Assembly: GCA_016203445.1 (NCBI GenBank)
Contig: JACQMS010000009.1
Span: forward strand, 1-36,803
Length of the DNA stretch: 36,803 bases
Direction of reading: 5' to 3'
Origin: Candidatus Woesearchaeota archaeon
GTDB lineage: Archaea > Nanobdellota > Nanobdellia > Woesearchaeales > ARS49
The position numbers and the translations under genes are program-made. This document shows positions 1 to 8,637 of this stretch, piece after piece. Each line of letters opens with the position of its first letter. Position 1 is the first letter of the stretch. The notes beneath the pieces were generated by a model. That model searched no databases. It saw only the letters and a list, made by a program, of their open reading frames with translations, and was not told the DNA's origin.

Positions 1-53
1 ATTCACTTTACACAGTGCATTCAGTATACGAAAATTAAAGTGAATTACTATAA

Positions 54-806
54 CTAATTTTCATCAAGTAAATAACGCAAAGAGCCAACGCGCGCTGTCA
101 TAAATTCATGTTGTTCCTCAGAAATAAAATCGTACCTTCTCAAAAGATCAATTTTTTGTTTAAATCTTACATCAGAAGAATCACAAAAATAAAGAGGGAA
201 AATTATAGTTAGCGCATTAACAAGTGAAGGAAGACTTTTTTTTATTTTATTCATACGTTCTTTCTCCGTAATCTTTCTTTGCTCGTTCCAAGGACATTCA
301 CTGTCAACCGCTTCGCAATTTGATAATTGAATGCTCCAAATAATTTCATCAGGAGAACGATACTCCGAAGATGCAACAGAACTAGTAAACGTTGCAACAT
401 CCTCTGCAAGAGAAGAACCTGAATATGCATTAAGACAGCCATGATGCGGAAGAGATATACCAGTGTCAATATGCGCATGAGCTGCATAAGAATGCTCAGA
501 GTATCCTCCAGAAAAATCATTATCCTCTAAAAAATAAATCTTAGAAAGACTATCCCTCAACCCATTATAAAAATGATACGTCGGGTCGAACTCTTCCTTT
601 GTAAGATTCAGTATGCTCTCCACATCAGAACAACTATCAGAAGTATATCTTTCTTTAATTACCTCAAGATGTCTCTCTCGAGATATTTGAGATATAATAG
701 CAGGTTCCTGAACAAGACCGCTACGAAAAGCGTTGCAGCCAGAAGAACAAAAAATAATGCTTGCACTCAACACAATCCGCGCCAGAGACTTACTCATACA
801 AAACAA
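54..806 (-). CDS. Putative secreted lipoprotein, hypothetical
   Basis: ORF 250 aa; N-terminal hydrophobic segment ending in a lipobox-like Cys (SIIFCSSGCNAF). Confidence 0.6.
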   Translation of the reverse strand: MFCMSKSLARIVLSASIIFCSSGCNAFRSGLVQEPAIISQISRERHLEVIKERYTSDSCSDVESILNLTKEEFDPTYHFYNGLRDSLSKIYFLEDNDFSGGYSEHSYAAHAHIDTGISLPHHGCLNAYSGSSLAEDVATFTSSVASSEYRSPDEIIWSIQLSNCEAVDSECPWNEQRKITEKERMNKIKKSLPSLVNALTIIFPLYFCDSSDVRFKQKIDLLRRYDFISEEQHEFMTARVGSLRYLLDEN

Positions 807-910
807 ACCCTAACGCGGAGAATACCTTCAAGATAATAAATGTTTGCAGTAGCTTGCACCCAGTAAACCAGTGAAGATATTTTCATTGAAATAAAGACTG
901 CTGTGGTGTA

Positions 911-1297
911 TTAGTACGTTTCAACTTTTATTTCAGGAATTCTAGAAAAATGCTCCCTATTTCTAGTAACAATTGTATTAACACCTTTACTTAAAGCCAT
1001 TCCTGCGATCAAACAGTCCGCATCATCAACAGCGACTCCCATCTTAATAAGATTTGCAGAAATTTCGGCAGAAAGAAGCAATGCATCATCATCTAATGGA
1101 AGAGTTTTCACATCTGAAAGAACGAGAAGAGTTTCCTGAACTTTTGATGTACTCACATTTCTAAGAAAAAGACCTCTAACAACTTCATACAGATTTATCT
1201 GAGTAGTAAAAAGTTCCTTCTCACCAAGAACCTTTTTTGTTTCATTTTTTCCTCGAATTACATCAATCAAAAATGTAGAATCAAGAACTTTTGCCAT
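911..1297 (-). CDS. vapC: PIN-domain ribonuclease toxin, VapC family
   Basis: MAKVLDSTFLIDVIRG...NLYEV...DDADCLIAGMAL...TRNREHF: PIN acidic residues in order; the start at MAKVLDS is more likely than the longer ORF start. Confidence 0.85.
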   Translation of the reverse strand: MAKVLDSTFLIDVIRGKNETKKVLGEKELFTTQINLYEVVRGLFLRNVSTSKVQETLLVLSDVKTLPLDDDALLLSAEISANLIKMGVAVDDADCLIAGMALSKGVNTIVTRNREHFSRIPEIKVETY

Positions 1298-1538
1298 ACA
1301 ACCTCTCAACACGAGAAAGAACGCGCGAAGACCGCTCCCTTCTTATCTTTTTCAAATCTTCAAGTATTTTCGCGCCCTCCTCTTCTGAAAGAATCCCAAA
1401 AAGATCCTGCAATGTCCTCTTTCTCTGCCTTGTCGACAAAACTCTTCGCACAACATCAGAAAAACTCTCCTCTTTCCTCTTATTCTGAAGAAGAAGATCA
1501 TATGCATCTTCCATAATTGTAAGGGTTTTTGTTGTCAT
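1281..1538 (-). CDS. vapB: VapB-type antitoxin
   Basis: MTTKTLTIMEDAYDLLLQNKRKEESFSDVVRRVL..., ribbon-helix-helix-like N-terminus, overlaps the vapC start; ORF track start (1649) probably too far upstream. Confidence 0.8.
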   Translation of the reverse strand: MTTKTLTIMEDAYDLLLQNKRKEESFSDVVRRVLSTRQRKRTLQDLFGILSEEEGAKILEDLKKIRRERSSRVLSRVERLYGKSS

Positions 1539-1543
1539 AAACA

Positions 1544-1563
1544 TACGTGTACACGTACACGTA
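1544..1563. promoter_or_regulatory. Candidate VapB operator next to TATA box
   Basis: 14-bp perfect palindrome tacgtgtacacgta (1544-1557) plus a further acacgta half-site (1557-1563), directly downstream of minus-strand TTTATATA. Confidence 0.55.
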
Positions 1564-1733
1564 TATAAACGTTTCGCAAAAATGGAGACTAAATTGTTAA
1601 GCAAGAGTTTCAATACGCTGAGATGGTTTGTAAAAGAAAAATTATACAAAGAAATGCCCCTTGTTTAACACATCCAATAATTAAAGTACTTGTCCGATTG
1701 ATGAAACTTGTCGATAAAGGAAAAAGAGAGGGT

Positions 1734-2504
1734 TCAATCTTCTATTTTAGTTGGATAAATAAGCCTAAATGATGGTACTTGCTCTCCAGCCAGTATTCTT
1801 CTTAGCGTTGGAACTAAAGAATCATAAAAAGACATAGCTAGCACTTCATCAATTGGAAATGCACTGAATGGTCCTAACGTTTTTGTCTGAATGTATTGTC
1901 CTCTTACTATGAATCTTCTACAAAGTTGTCCCCCATGCTCTATTAAATATGGACAATATGCTAAAAAGTCAGGTCCTTCTACACATACTAATCTATCAGA
2001 AATTTCATCAAAATTTGGAGACTTTCTAAAGTTTTCAACAACATAATCAAGTCCACTATTCGTATTACCCCACAAAACATACCATACTCCTTCTTTCATG
2101 TTCTCCTCAATCCTTGTCCAAACTCTTTCAATAAAATAAAGAGGTCGATGATTTGGAAGCACTAACCATTTCTCACCTTTCTCAGAAGTTCCTGTAATAA
2201 TATCATATATATCACATAGACGGTCTTGTCCTGCTCTTAGTGTGATGTTTGGTGCTACTTTCTTCAGAAGTTCTCCAGAAAATTCATTAGTTATAATACC
2301 AGAGGCAACCATTCTTTCAATTATCTTACGTGGCCGAACCTTACCTCTTAATACTCCGCTTATATATTGAGGTGAAACATTGATTTTTTTAGCAAATTCT
2401 GTTTGATTATAGCCTTGATCTTCAATTACTTTTCTAATTTGTTCTGGGACAGTCATTTTGCCCTCGTAATTACATTTCATATCATGTTCGCCATTATTTT
2501 TCAT
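1734..2504 (-). CDS. XRE-type HTH protein with uncharacterised C-terminal domain
   Basis: EQIRKVIEDQGYNQTEFAKKINVSPQYISGVLRGKVRPRKII is a classic HTH_3; the remainder is not recognised. Confidence 0.65.
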   Translation of the reverse strand: MKNNGEHDMKCNYEGKMTVPEQIRKVIEDQGYNQTEFAKKINVSPQYISGVLRGKVRPRKIIERMVASGIITNEFSGELLKKVAPNITLRAGQDRLCDIYDIITGTSEKGEKWLVLPNHRPLYFIERVWTRIEENMKEGVWYVLWGNTNSGLDYVVENFRKSPNFDEISDRLVCVEGPDFLAYCPYLIEHGGQLCRRFIVRGQYIQTKTLGPFSAFPIDEVLAMSFYDSLVPTLRRILAGEQVPSFRLIYPTKIED

Positions 2505-2613
2505 TTGAATTCACAACTAATAAGAAGTGTATTTTAACTATATAATCTGTCTCTCCCACCACGTGAGGTGTAAAATAGTAATATTTAAATATTCTCACTA
2601 CTTAAATTACTGT

Positions 2614-3360
2614 ATGAACGAGCAATTACTCGAGGAAATAGGACTTACCAAAGGAGAAATCAAAGTATACTTAACACTATTAAAACTTGGAGAAACCACT
2701 ACTGGGAAAATTGTTGAACAAGCTCAGATTTCTAGCGGTAAAATTTATGAAATTCTTGAAAAACTCATAAAAAAAGGACTTGCGAGCTTTATTATTAAAG
2801 AAAAAACAAAGTATTTTAGTGCGGCGTCACCAAACCGAATACTTGATTTTTTGAGTGAAAAAGAAAAAAAAATAAAGATTCAAGAAGAACAATTACAAAA
2901 GGAACTACCCGCACTATTAACAATAAGTAAAGAAGCAAAAAAAAAGTACGAAACAAAGTTATTTATTGGTTTCAAAGGTTACCAAACCGCAATATTTGAG
3001 GCGTTAGTTGAACTAAAACCAGAAAGTGAATTTCTAGCAATGGGAATTCAAAGCAGAAGATCAGAAAAATTCAACCTTCTCTGGCAAAAGTGGAACACTG
3101 AGAGAATAAAAAAGAAAATCAAATGCAAACTACTTTTTTCAGAAAAAGGAACTGAACATTACAATATCTTCAAAAAAATGAAGCTTACTGAAGTAAAAAC
3201 TATCAAAGGAATCACGCCTGCAGCAGCAGATGTGATGGGAGACAAAGTATTAATTTTAAGTCACGGAACTGAACCTTCAGTGCTCGTAATAAAACATCCA
3301 GACATTAAAGAATCATTCACCACATTCTTCAACAATCTGTGGCAAATCGCGAAAAAATAA
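2614..3360 (+). CDS. TrmB-family transcriptional regulator
   Basis: MNEQLLEEIGLTKGEIKVYLTLLKLGETTTGKIVEQAQISSGKIYEILEKLIKKGLAS; TATA-like atatttaaat about 30 nt upstream of ATG 2614. Confidence 0.8.
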   Translation: MNEQLLEEIGLTKGEIKVYLTLLKLGETTTGKIVEQAQISSGKIYEILEKLIKKGLASFIIKEKTKYFSAASPNRILDFLSEKEKKIKIQEEQLQKELPALLTISKEAKKKYETKLFIGFKGYQTAIFEALVELKPESEFLAMGIQSRRSEKFNLLWQKWNTERIKKKIKCKLLFSEKGTEHYNIFKKMKLTEVKTIKGITPAAADVMGDKVLILSHGTEPSVLVIKHPDIKESFTTFFNNLWQIAKK

Positions 3361-3361
3361 A

Positions 3362-3632
3362 AAAATTGCCTGAAAATTCGCTATCCCCGGAGTAAGCTCG
3401 CGGGGTATTACGCGAATCACTCAAAACTTCACAAAGTTTTGGTGCGACAAAAACTTCGTTTTTTGGCGTTTCTCGACTTCGTCGATCGGCAATTTTGAAT
3501 GTCAAAAATTTCATTTTTGATCACGATCAGCAATAAGCCACTATTTTTATCAGCAAATGGCTTATTGCCGACGTTTCAAAATTGGTCATCCTAATCGCAG
3601 CAAGCTGCGGGGTATTAAACCCAATTTTGAAA
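3362..3632. repeat. Dense cluster of nested inverted repeats/hairpins
   Basis: aaaattgcc/ggcaatttt (3362-3370/3488-3496) encloses four hairpins; tcaaaaat-ttc-atttttga (3502-3520); gcaataagcca/tggcttattgc (3530-3540/3558-3568); tttcaaaattgg/ccaattttgaaa (3574-3585/3621-3632). Confidence 0.8.
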
Positions 3633-3712
3633 TAAAAAAATGAGAAAGCCGTACACACCAGAATATTTCGGAACAATTAGTAAGTGCTGGCTGAACACGT
3701 CGTTACCTTCGT
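3630..3712 (-). repeat. Duplicated 23S rRNA 3' end plus 3' processing arm (distal copy)
   Basis: 82/83 identity to 4980-5062 (only a3675 versus g5025 differs). Confidence 0.95.
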
Positions 3713-3717
3713 TATCT

Positions 3718-4221
3718 CTATGTGCGTATAATCTTCTTTGTTTTTTCTATGAACTCTCTTGTTTGTTCTGCGAGTGCTTTCATTTCCTGTTCTTTATACG
3801 TTATTTCTGTTCCGTACTGAAACCTTTCTCTTAATCCTACAATAGTCTCACTATCAAATTCTTCTTCTTTGTTTGCGGATATTATCTTGTATAGCTCCTC
3901 TTTTGTAAGACTTATTTTTCCTCGTTCTATGAGGTGTTCGATAACTGCAAATGTACACTCTTGATTTCTGCTTTCGTATCCAAAAATTGAAAGTATTGAT
4001 AGAAGGCAGTGATAGTGTGTATAGAATGATGCACTCACTGCCCAATCAGCAACTCCCTGTCTGATGAGTAAGAACATGACATTGAAGTTGTGTTCTGCCT
4101 TTGTTATATGCTCTTCTGCAATCTCTTTATTTGAAGATATTTTCCGCAATCCTCGATGTTTTCTTCCTTCTTTTTCTGCCTTGCGAAGACACCACTGAAT
4201 TTTGTTTTCTGAAAATGTCAT
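3718..4221 (-). CDS. HEPN-domain protein (toxin-like partner of MNT)
   Basis: SFYTHYHCLLSILSIFGYESRNQECTFAVIEHLI helical HEPN signature; 4-nt overlap with the upstream nucleotidyltransferase gene. Confidence 0.75.
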   Translation of the reverse strand: MTFSENKIQWCLRKAEKEGRKHRGLRKISSNKEIAEEHITKAEHNFNVMFLLIRQGVADWAVSASFYTHYHCLLSILSIFGYESRNQECTFAVIEHLIERGKISLTKEELYKIISANKEEEFDSETIVGLRERFQYGTEITYKEQEMKALAEQTREFIEKTKKIIRT

Positions 4222-4814
4222 CTGATCATAACCTCTGCTATTGATTCCACGATATTATTCTGTCCCCAAAGGATGGTTCCTGTTCTTAATATATCAAGTA
4301 TTACTTCATCTTTTTTCTTCAAAGTCCTCACAAAATCTTCCGGTGTTTGGAATATTGCATGTATATGTTTTGTTTTGATCTTTTGAAGTATTCCTATTTC
4401 TTTTTTTAGTTCTTTGTACTTTTTCTCTTCAACTATAAAGAGTACATCAATATCTCTTGCCTGCTCTCCTTTCTTCAGTATTGACCCAAAAAGTATAGCG
4501 ACCATAGCATATGATCGTAATCGTTCAAAATCTTTTGACTGTACACGAACATATGTCGATGACGGGTGTTCAAAGAGTGCAATTTGTGCTTTTGTTCTTG
4601 CAAAATCAGATTCAAAGCGAAGATGATAAATCGTTGCATTTCCTATAGTTTCGGGCATGATAACTTCTTCTGATTCTAACTTTTTGAGCGCTTTATGTGC
4701 ACCTTTTGGAGTCATATGTACTTGTTTTGCGAGTTGATTAATACTATACTTTTCTGTGAAACGTAGTGTCAGAAAACTTAGTATATGCTCCTCATTCTTT
4801 GTTGTTCGAACCAT
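4218..4814 (-). CDS. HTH-fused minimal nucleotidyltransferase (MNT, antitoxin-like)
   Basis: N-terminal winged HTH (YSINQLAKQVHMTPKGAHKALKKLESEEVI) plus NTase motif LFGSILKKGEQARDIDVLFI. Confidence 0.8.
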   Translation of the reverse strand: MVRTTKNEEHILSFLTLRFTEKYSINQLAKQVHMTPKGAHKALKKLESEEVIMPETIGNATIYHLRFESDFARTKAQIALFEHPSSTYVRVQSKDFERLRSYAMVAILFGSILKKGEQARDIDVLFIVEEKKYKELKKEIGILQKIKTKHIHAIFQTPEDFVRTLKKKDEVILDILRTGTILWGQNNIVESIAEVMIR

Positions 4815-4823
4815 ATTATATAC

Positions 4824-4858
4824 TCACAGTATACAAATATATACTATTAATATATAAA
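4824..4858 (-). promoter_or_regulatory. Candidate promoter/operator of the MNT-HEPN pair
   Basis: Minus-strand TTTATATA (4851-4858) preceded by CGAAACC, followed by three GTATAY motifs. Confidence 0.5.
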
Positions 4859-4979
4859 GGTTTCGAAAAAAATGAGCAATAATTTTAATGTACTCAGCAA
4901 AAAAATTGATTGAAATAAAAAAGAAAAAGGCAAAAACAGAAAGAAAACCTTCCTGTTCAATCGACCGCGATAATAAAAA

Positions 4980-5062
4980 AAATAAAAAAATGAGAAAGCC
5001 GTACACACCAGAATATTTCGGAACGATTAGTAAGTGCTGGCTGAACACGTCGTTACCTTCGT
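4980..5062 (-). repeat. 23S rRNA 3' end plus 3' processing arm (proximal, functional copy)
   Basis: Continuous with the 23S gene; 82/83 identical to 3630-3712. Confidence 0.95.
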
Positions 5063-8000
5063 GCTTACACCACACTTCTATCAACATCGTCTTCTACGAT
5101 GATTCCTACAATCTCTTTTCGAGGGGGGTTTCGCTCTTAGATGCTTTCAGAGCTTATCCCCTAGCGCGTAGCTGCCCGGCATGATACCCTGTGGGATAAC
5201 CGGTACACCAGTGGCGCCGAACGACAGTTCCTTTCGTACTATGTCGTCCTTCCTCTCAGATTGCGAGCATTTCCAGCAGATGGTATACCAACTGCCTCAC
5301 AGCGTTGTGAACCCAGCTAACATCCCTTTTAATAGGTGAACTCCCTCACCCTTGGACGGTACTGCCCGCCCAGGATAGGAAGAGCCGACGTCGATGGAGC
5401 AAGCCTCGCCGTCGATATGAACTCTCAGGCGAGACAACTCTGTTACCCCCGGAGTAACTTTTCAGTCATCCCTAGCCCCCACCAAGGAGGCATAGAGGTT
5501 CGCTAAGCCACACTTTCGTGTTTGGAAACTGTTGTGGTTAGAATCCAATCAGGCTTGCTTATGCCTTTGCACTCAACGCTCGATTTCTGACCGAGCTGAG
5601 CAAACCATAGGGCCCTGCTGATATCCTTTCAGCAGGATGCCACCCCAGCTGAACTGTCCATCAATAGGTGTCCTAAAAATTAATTTAGTGAGCAACGCAG
5701 AACTCGAAGAGTGGTGTTACATCGATGCTTAAACAGTGCCTGACGACACTGCCATCAGACAGCTCCCACTTACGCTATACAACAAGTCCCGCGCTACAGC
5801 TACAGACTACAGTAAAGTTTCACGGGGTCTTCACTTCCCACTGGAAATCTCTGGCCTTTGCACCAGAATAATGTGTTCGGAGGCGTCCGGTTGGGGACAG
5901 TAGAGACCTCGTTACGCCCTTCATGCACGTCGCCAATCAAACGACAAGGCATTTCGCTCACGAGTGTTACTTTCATTCCCGAAGGAACTACATACCAACA
6001 AAAAAAAGTTGGCGTACATCCATTTCTGAATGTATCATTACATCGCTGTAATGGTCGGACTATATCTTACCTCCTATAAATTCGCTACGGAGGCGTCGGC
6101 GTATAGTCTCTGAGGATACTTCTCAATCTTTCAAAACAATCTTTCAAAAGAGAAATCTTTCCTGCTGATTATCTGCACCCATTCATTATTACAAAAACTT
6201 CCTCGTTACCGAGAAAGAAGAGTAGAATGGGATACTCAGACGTTCCAGCAAATGGCCGACTTTTATTAAGGCAACAATGAATGCAACCTTAAGAAAGTTA
6301 TAGTTACTTCCGCCGTTTACCAGTCCTTAGACTCCTTGAAAAGAGTTTTGAGATACTGGCACTGGGCAGACGTCACCGGCTATACAAGGCTTTACAGCTT
6401 AGCAGCCAGTTACGTTTTTGTTAAACAGTCGGGTCTCCCTTGCCACTGCGCCCTGCAATCGCACGACAAGCGTACAACAGCAGGGACTCCTTATACCAAA
6501 GGCACGGAGCTATTTTGCCGAGTTCCCTCAACCAGGTTACTACCTTCACACCTTAGGCTTCTCACCAAGGGGCACCAGTGTTGGTTCTGGGTACGGATAC
6601 CAACGATTTATACATTCTCCCTTTTCACGGTTTCCAGGCAATCTGCAAGACACCCCATAAGAGTGCTGTTCCAAGATTCAACTGATTCTCAACATTACGT
6701 TACTCCTCAGATGTATACTTGTTCACCAATACAACAATATTGGCTTGCATAGCCAGAAAAGTCGGAAGAACGTCTTGCGTTACCGCACATACGTTAGCAG
6801 TACAGGAATATTAACCTGTTGCCCTTTCCTCACACACTCCAATTAGGAGCTCAGTTAGGACCGACTAACTCTTGACTGATCTACATTGTCAAAGAAACCC
6901 TTGCCCTTTCGGTGGACATGATTCTCACATGTCTATGATCCTACTACCACCAGGATTCTCATTGCCGCGCGGTCCAAGAATTCTCACGAATTCTTTTCTG
7001 CCCAAGCGGCACGCCCATCTATCACGAATTTTCGACTCGCCGAGAGTATCGGCAGTTGGTGTAAGCCCCGTCCATTTTAGGTACTCGTAACCTAGACGGG
7101 TAAGCTGTTACGCACTTTTTGAAGGATGGCTGCTTCTAAGCCAACCTCCCCGCTGTATTCGGTTACGAACGACCTTCACCCTTTCACACTGAACCAACAT
7201 TTTGGGGCCTTAACTCTCGTCTGGGTTGTTCCCCTCTCGGATACCAACTTTACGCCGGGGTATCCCGTCTCCCGAGGTCTACGAAGTGTTCACATTCGGA
7301 GTTGGACAAAGAACCGAACCCTTGCGAGTCCTGAATTCTCAATCCGTATCTCTACAATGAACACAATCTCGCCCGAGGCTCGACTAAGGCCGAATTCGAT
7401 GGGAACCAGCTATCACCAGTCTCGATTGGCTTTTCACCCCTATACGCAAGTCAGAGGAACAGATGCGCCTAGAACCCCTGCAGGCCTCCACGAGGTTTTA
7501 CCCTCACTTCACCTTGCCCACGTATAGCTCGACTGGTTTCGGGTCGCTACCTTGTGACTCCAAGCAGATTAGTACTCTGCCCCTCGCCGAAGCTGCGGGC
7601 ATATCGCTTTCGCCACGAGTACGAGCTTAACACTCTTACTCTCGCCACAAAAAAGCACTCCCTGGCACGTTTTTCGAAACGGACGACAGAACGCCGAAGC
7701 GCCCTATCCTACCAAACTTGAAAGGTTTCAGAATCTTTTCACTCCCTATCACGGGATCTTTTCAACTTTCCCTCACGGTACTAGTACACTATCGGACTCT
7801 TCACGTATTTAAGGTTGGAAGTTGATGGCTCCCACATTCCCACCCCATCTCCAAGGGATGGTACTCTGGAACTCGTCAAAACCTTCATCGCTACCATTAC
7901 GGGGGTATCACCCTGTAACCCGCTCCTTTCCAGGAGTCTTCACGTCACGATGCTAGGCTCTAAAGACGGTCCGAACACCACATCTCCGAAAACTTGTCGC

Positions 8001-8250
8001 TCACGGATTCGGTTTGCCTTACGCCGTTTTGGGTCGCTCCTACTCACGGCATCTCAATTGATTTCTTCTCCTTCAGGTACTAAGACGTTTCAATTCCCTG
8101 AGTTCCCCGCCATTACTGGCTCTAGAGGAAGTCCTATTAGGAAATTCTTGGTTCAAAGCCCGCGTGCGGCTCGCCAAGACTTTTCGCAGCTTGCCACGTC
8201 CTTCATCGGCAAGAAGAGCCGAGCCCTCCACCTTTCAAGGTAATTTTAAG
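5015..8250 (-). rRNA. 23S rRNA, interrupted by a group I intron (ends approximate)
   Basis: Conserved LSU segments on the minus strand, e.g. GGTGGAGGGCTCGGCTC at the 5' end, GTAACTATAACTTTCTTAAGGT, AGTACGAAAGGAACTGTCG. Confidence 0.95.
5959..6285 (-). other. Group I self-splicing intron in 23S rRNA (E. coli ~1925 region), no ORF
   Basis: Interrupts ...CTTAAGGT|AGCGAAAT...; P1 UUAAGGU/GCCUUAA with terminal U.G; R/S elements CCUCAGAGACUAU...AAGAUAUAGUCC; P3 GUCGGC/GCCGAC; P8 GCCUCC/GGAGGU; intron ends in G. Confidence 0.93.
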
Positions 8251-8273
8251 GATCTATTTTAGAAAATCCTTCT

Positions 8274-8295
8274 TATTCTGGTGTGTACGGCTTTC
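8274..8295 (-). other. 5' arm of 23S pre-rRNA processing stem
   Basis: tattctggtgtgtacggctttc is the exact reverse complement of 4994-5015 (22 bp). Confidence 0.85.
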
Positions 8296-8464
8296 ATCAA
8301 TAGTAGTAATCATGATAGACGCAAACGTCTCCTACTATCTCAGCACTCCACCGCAAGAAGACGCTAAGGTCAACTCGCAATGCTCAAATGATGAGCATGA
8401 TATTTGTGATATGTGGACTTCGAGGAAATCTTGCTTTGCTCAGTTCCTCTAAAAACTTATTTTA

Positions 8465-8538
8465 TGGACTCGTCGGGATTTGAACCCGAGGCCCCCCGCT
8501 TGCAAAGCGGATGCTCTACCAGGCTGAGCTACGAGCCC
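8465..8538 (-). tRNA. tRNA-Ala(TGC), CCA not encoded
   Basis: GGGCTCGTAGCTCAGCCTGGTAGAGCATCCGCTTTGCAAGCGGGGGGCCTCGGGTTCAAATCCCGACGAGTCCA; cloverleaf, G3:U70 pair, anticodon TGC. Confidence 0.97.
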
Positions 8539-8637
8539 AAAAAGAGTTCTCAAAAACCCTATACGAGTTAAAAATGTTCTGAACGTAAAAGAATTGAGTG
8601 TGCAACAAACAAAAATTCTGCAAAAAAGAAAAATAAA

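Noticed and set aside
3329-3514. 61-aa minus-strand ORF (MKFLTFKIADRRSRETPKNEVF...)
   Set aside because: Falls in the palindromic hairpin cluster and overlaps the TrmB gene end; sequence dictated by inverted repeats.
4888-5184. 98-aa plus-strand ORF across the 23S 3' end
   Set aside because: Antisense to 23S and its T-tract; Lys-rich N-terminus only reflects the A-rich strand.
5959-6285. Archaeal bulge-helix-bulge intron or simple LSU expansion segment
   Set aside because: Insertion interrupts a universally conserved segment and shows P1/P10/P3/P7/P8 group I pairings.
8290-8300. Possible box C (UGAUGA) of a C/D sRNA in the 23S leader
   Set aside because: No convincing box D or C'/D' partners at suitable spacing; the sequence is better explained as the processing-stem base.
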